A stretch of DNA of 24,746 bases from an uncultured Veillonella sp. (GTDB lineage Bacteria > Bacillota > Negativicutes > Veillonellales > Veillonellaceae). Shown here one piece after another: positions 23,603 to 24,746 of the stretch. Both the position numbers and the translations under genes were made by a program. Under the pieces are notes generated by a model. It saw nothing but the letters and a program-made list of their open reading frames with translations, was not told where the DNA came from and did not search any database. How positions within the stretch are numbered: the first letter of the stretch is position 1; every line of letters starts with the position of its first letter. The stretch spans positions 1 through 24,746 of the forward strand of contig CAAEOZ010000094.1 of the NCBI GenBank assembly GCA_900757715.1, written 5' to 3'.

Positions 23603-24746
23603 TTATGCCTCAGACAATGCAGCAATACCTGGTAGGATTTTGCCTTCTAAGAACTCTAAAGATGCACCGCCACCTGTGGATATGTGGCTAATTTTATCTG
23701 CTAAGCCACTTTTTTCAATGGCTGCCACAGAGTCGCCACCGCCAACGATAGTCATCGCATCAGATTCAGCTACAGCTTTCGCTACTGCATTCGTACCAGC
23801 TGCAAAGTTTTCCATTTCAAATACGCCCATAGGACCATTCCAAATAATAGTCTTCATTGGCGCCAATGCCTCTATATAAAGTTCGCGTGTTTTAGGCCCA
23901 ATATCTAATATCATCCAGCCGTCTTCGATTTGATCAACGTCTACAATTTTAGTATTAGCATCGTTGCTGAAAGCATCTGCTACTACAGCATCGATAGGTG
24001 TTAATAATTTAGCACCTGCTACGCGAGCTTCCATAACGAGGTCTGTAGCGATAGCTTCTTGGCCTTCTTCAAATAAAGAGCTACCAATATTGCAACCTTG
24101 TGCTTTAATGAACGCATTAGCCATGCCACCGCCGATGATCATTACATCAACTTTAGGCAAAAGGTTAGAAATAACAGAAATTTTATCTGTTACTTTTGCA
24201 CCACCAATGATTGCCGCCATAGGTGTTTTAGGATGTACTACAGCTGCACTTAATGCTTCAATTTCTTTTTTGAGCAAGAAACCTGCTACCATAGGAATAT
24301 AGTCAGCAATACCAACTACGGATGCTGCATTACGGTGAGAAACACCAAACGCATCATTGATAGCAACATCTGCAAGAGCTGCCAATTGCTTAGCAAACTC
24401 AGGGTCGTTTTTAGTTTCTTCGTTGTGATAACGCAAATTTTCAAGCATCAATACATCGCCAGGTTGTAATGCATTTACGGCTTCTTCAACCTTAGGACCA
24501 ATGCAGTCATCTACGAATGCTACAGGCTTGTTGATAAGGTCAGATAAATGCTTAGCACATGGTGCCAAAGACATTTCAGGTTTGCGTTCTCCTTTTGGAC
24601 GACCAAAGTGAGAAGCAAGGATAACCTTTGCCCCTTTTTCGATTAAGTAATTGATAGTAGGTAATGCACTACGAATACGAGTGTCATCAGTGATGACACC
24701 GTCTTTCATAGGAACATTAAAATCAACACGAACAAATACTGTTTTA
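23603..24746 (-). CDS. pgk: Phosphoglycerate kinase (5' end beyond window)
   Basis: At least 380 residues of PGK, which makes ATP from 1,3-bisphosphoglycerate. The frame continues past the internal Met at 24709 to the window edge, reading KTVFVRVDFNVPMKDG, the conserved N-terminal substrate-binding segment, so only about 10-20 residues are missing. Other signatures are SHFGRPKGE, MLENLRYHNEET, the hinge and nucleotide site IIGGAKVTDKI, WNGPMGVFE, GGGDSVAAI and STGGGASLEFLEGK. It is the first gene of this operon inside the window; gapA is a likely upstream neighbour but cannot be seen. Confidence 0.97.
   Translation of the reverse strand, partial: KTVFVRVDFNVPMKDGVITDDTRIRSALPTINYLIEKGAKVILASHFGRPKGERKPEMSLAPCAKHLSDLINKPVAFVDDCIGPKVEEAVNALQPGDVLMLENLRYHNEETKNDPEFAKQLAALADVAINDAFGVSHRNAASVVGIADYIPMVAGFLLKKEIEALSAAVVHPKTPMAAIIGGAKVTDKISVISNLLPKVDVMIIGGGMANAFIKAQGCNIGSSLFEEGQEAIATDLVMEARVAGAKLLTPIDAVVADAFSNDANTKIVDVDQIEDGWMILDIGPKTRELYIEALAPMKTIIWNGPMGVFEMENFAAGTNAVAKAVAESDAMTIVGGGDSVAAIEKSGLADKISHISTGGGASLEFLEGKILPGIAALSEA

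Noticed and set aside
1..24746. tRNA, rRNA, CRISPR array, insertion sequence or prophage
   Set aside because: No repeats with regular spacing, no transposase or integrase motifs and no RNA gene signatures were seen.

Overview
The window is a low-GC bacterial chromosome segment of about 24.7 kb in which every supported gene lies on the minus strand, so transcription runs from high to low coordinates. The gene set suggests a diderm Firmicute of the class Negativicutes, most likely Veillonella or a close relative: AT-rich DNA with strong AGGAGG-type ribosome binding sites, but also envelope-spanning MacAB and PilMNO components that need an outer membrane. The genus is inferred from gene content and protein flavour, not from a database match.

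In transcription order, the segment opens with a lower-glycolysis operon: pgk (5' end cut by the window edge), tpiA, gpmI and eno, ending in a strong intrinsic terminator at 19843-19866. Next comes a type IV pilus or competence-pilus cluster at 11739-19704: a PilB/ComGA-like ATPase, PilT, the PilC platform protein, a major pilin with a long leader, a short prepilin peptidase, four minor pilin-like proteins, then PilM, PilN and PilO. Its genes overlap or lie a few bases apart and end in a terminator at 11679-11717. No secretin (PilQ) or PilP is present here.

A divergent shikimate-kinase-like gene with a basic C-terminal tail follows and overlaps the start of pfkA. pfkA ends inside its own terminator hairpin. 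A promoter with near-consensus elements then drives a macA-macB efflux operon with separate ATPase and permease, again closed by a terminator. The last block is a hotdog thioesterase, pheS, pheT, a hairpin, a long U32-family protein and the first 15 codons of what is probably mutS2.

The most notable observation is in pilC. The N-terminus typical of this family is present but split from the rest of the gene by one base, exactly at a run of eight A residues (17652-17659) that forms an A AAA AAA slippery sequence. The out-of-frame reading stops at a TGA that overlaps an ATG restart. This could be phase variation, programmed -1 frameshifting or transcriptional slippage, a real mutation, or a homopolymer sequencing error. 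Other points are unusually long prepilin leaders, altered active-site residues in the shikimate-kinase-like protein, and a cysteine at a specificity position of phosphofructokinase.

There is no tRNA, rRNA, CRISPR array or insertion sequence that I can see, and no gene-free stretch longer than about 190 bases.
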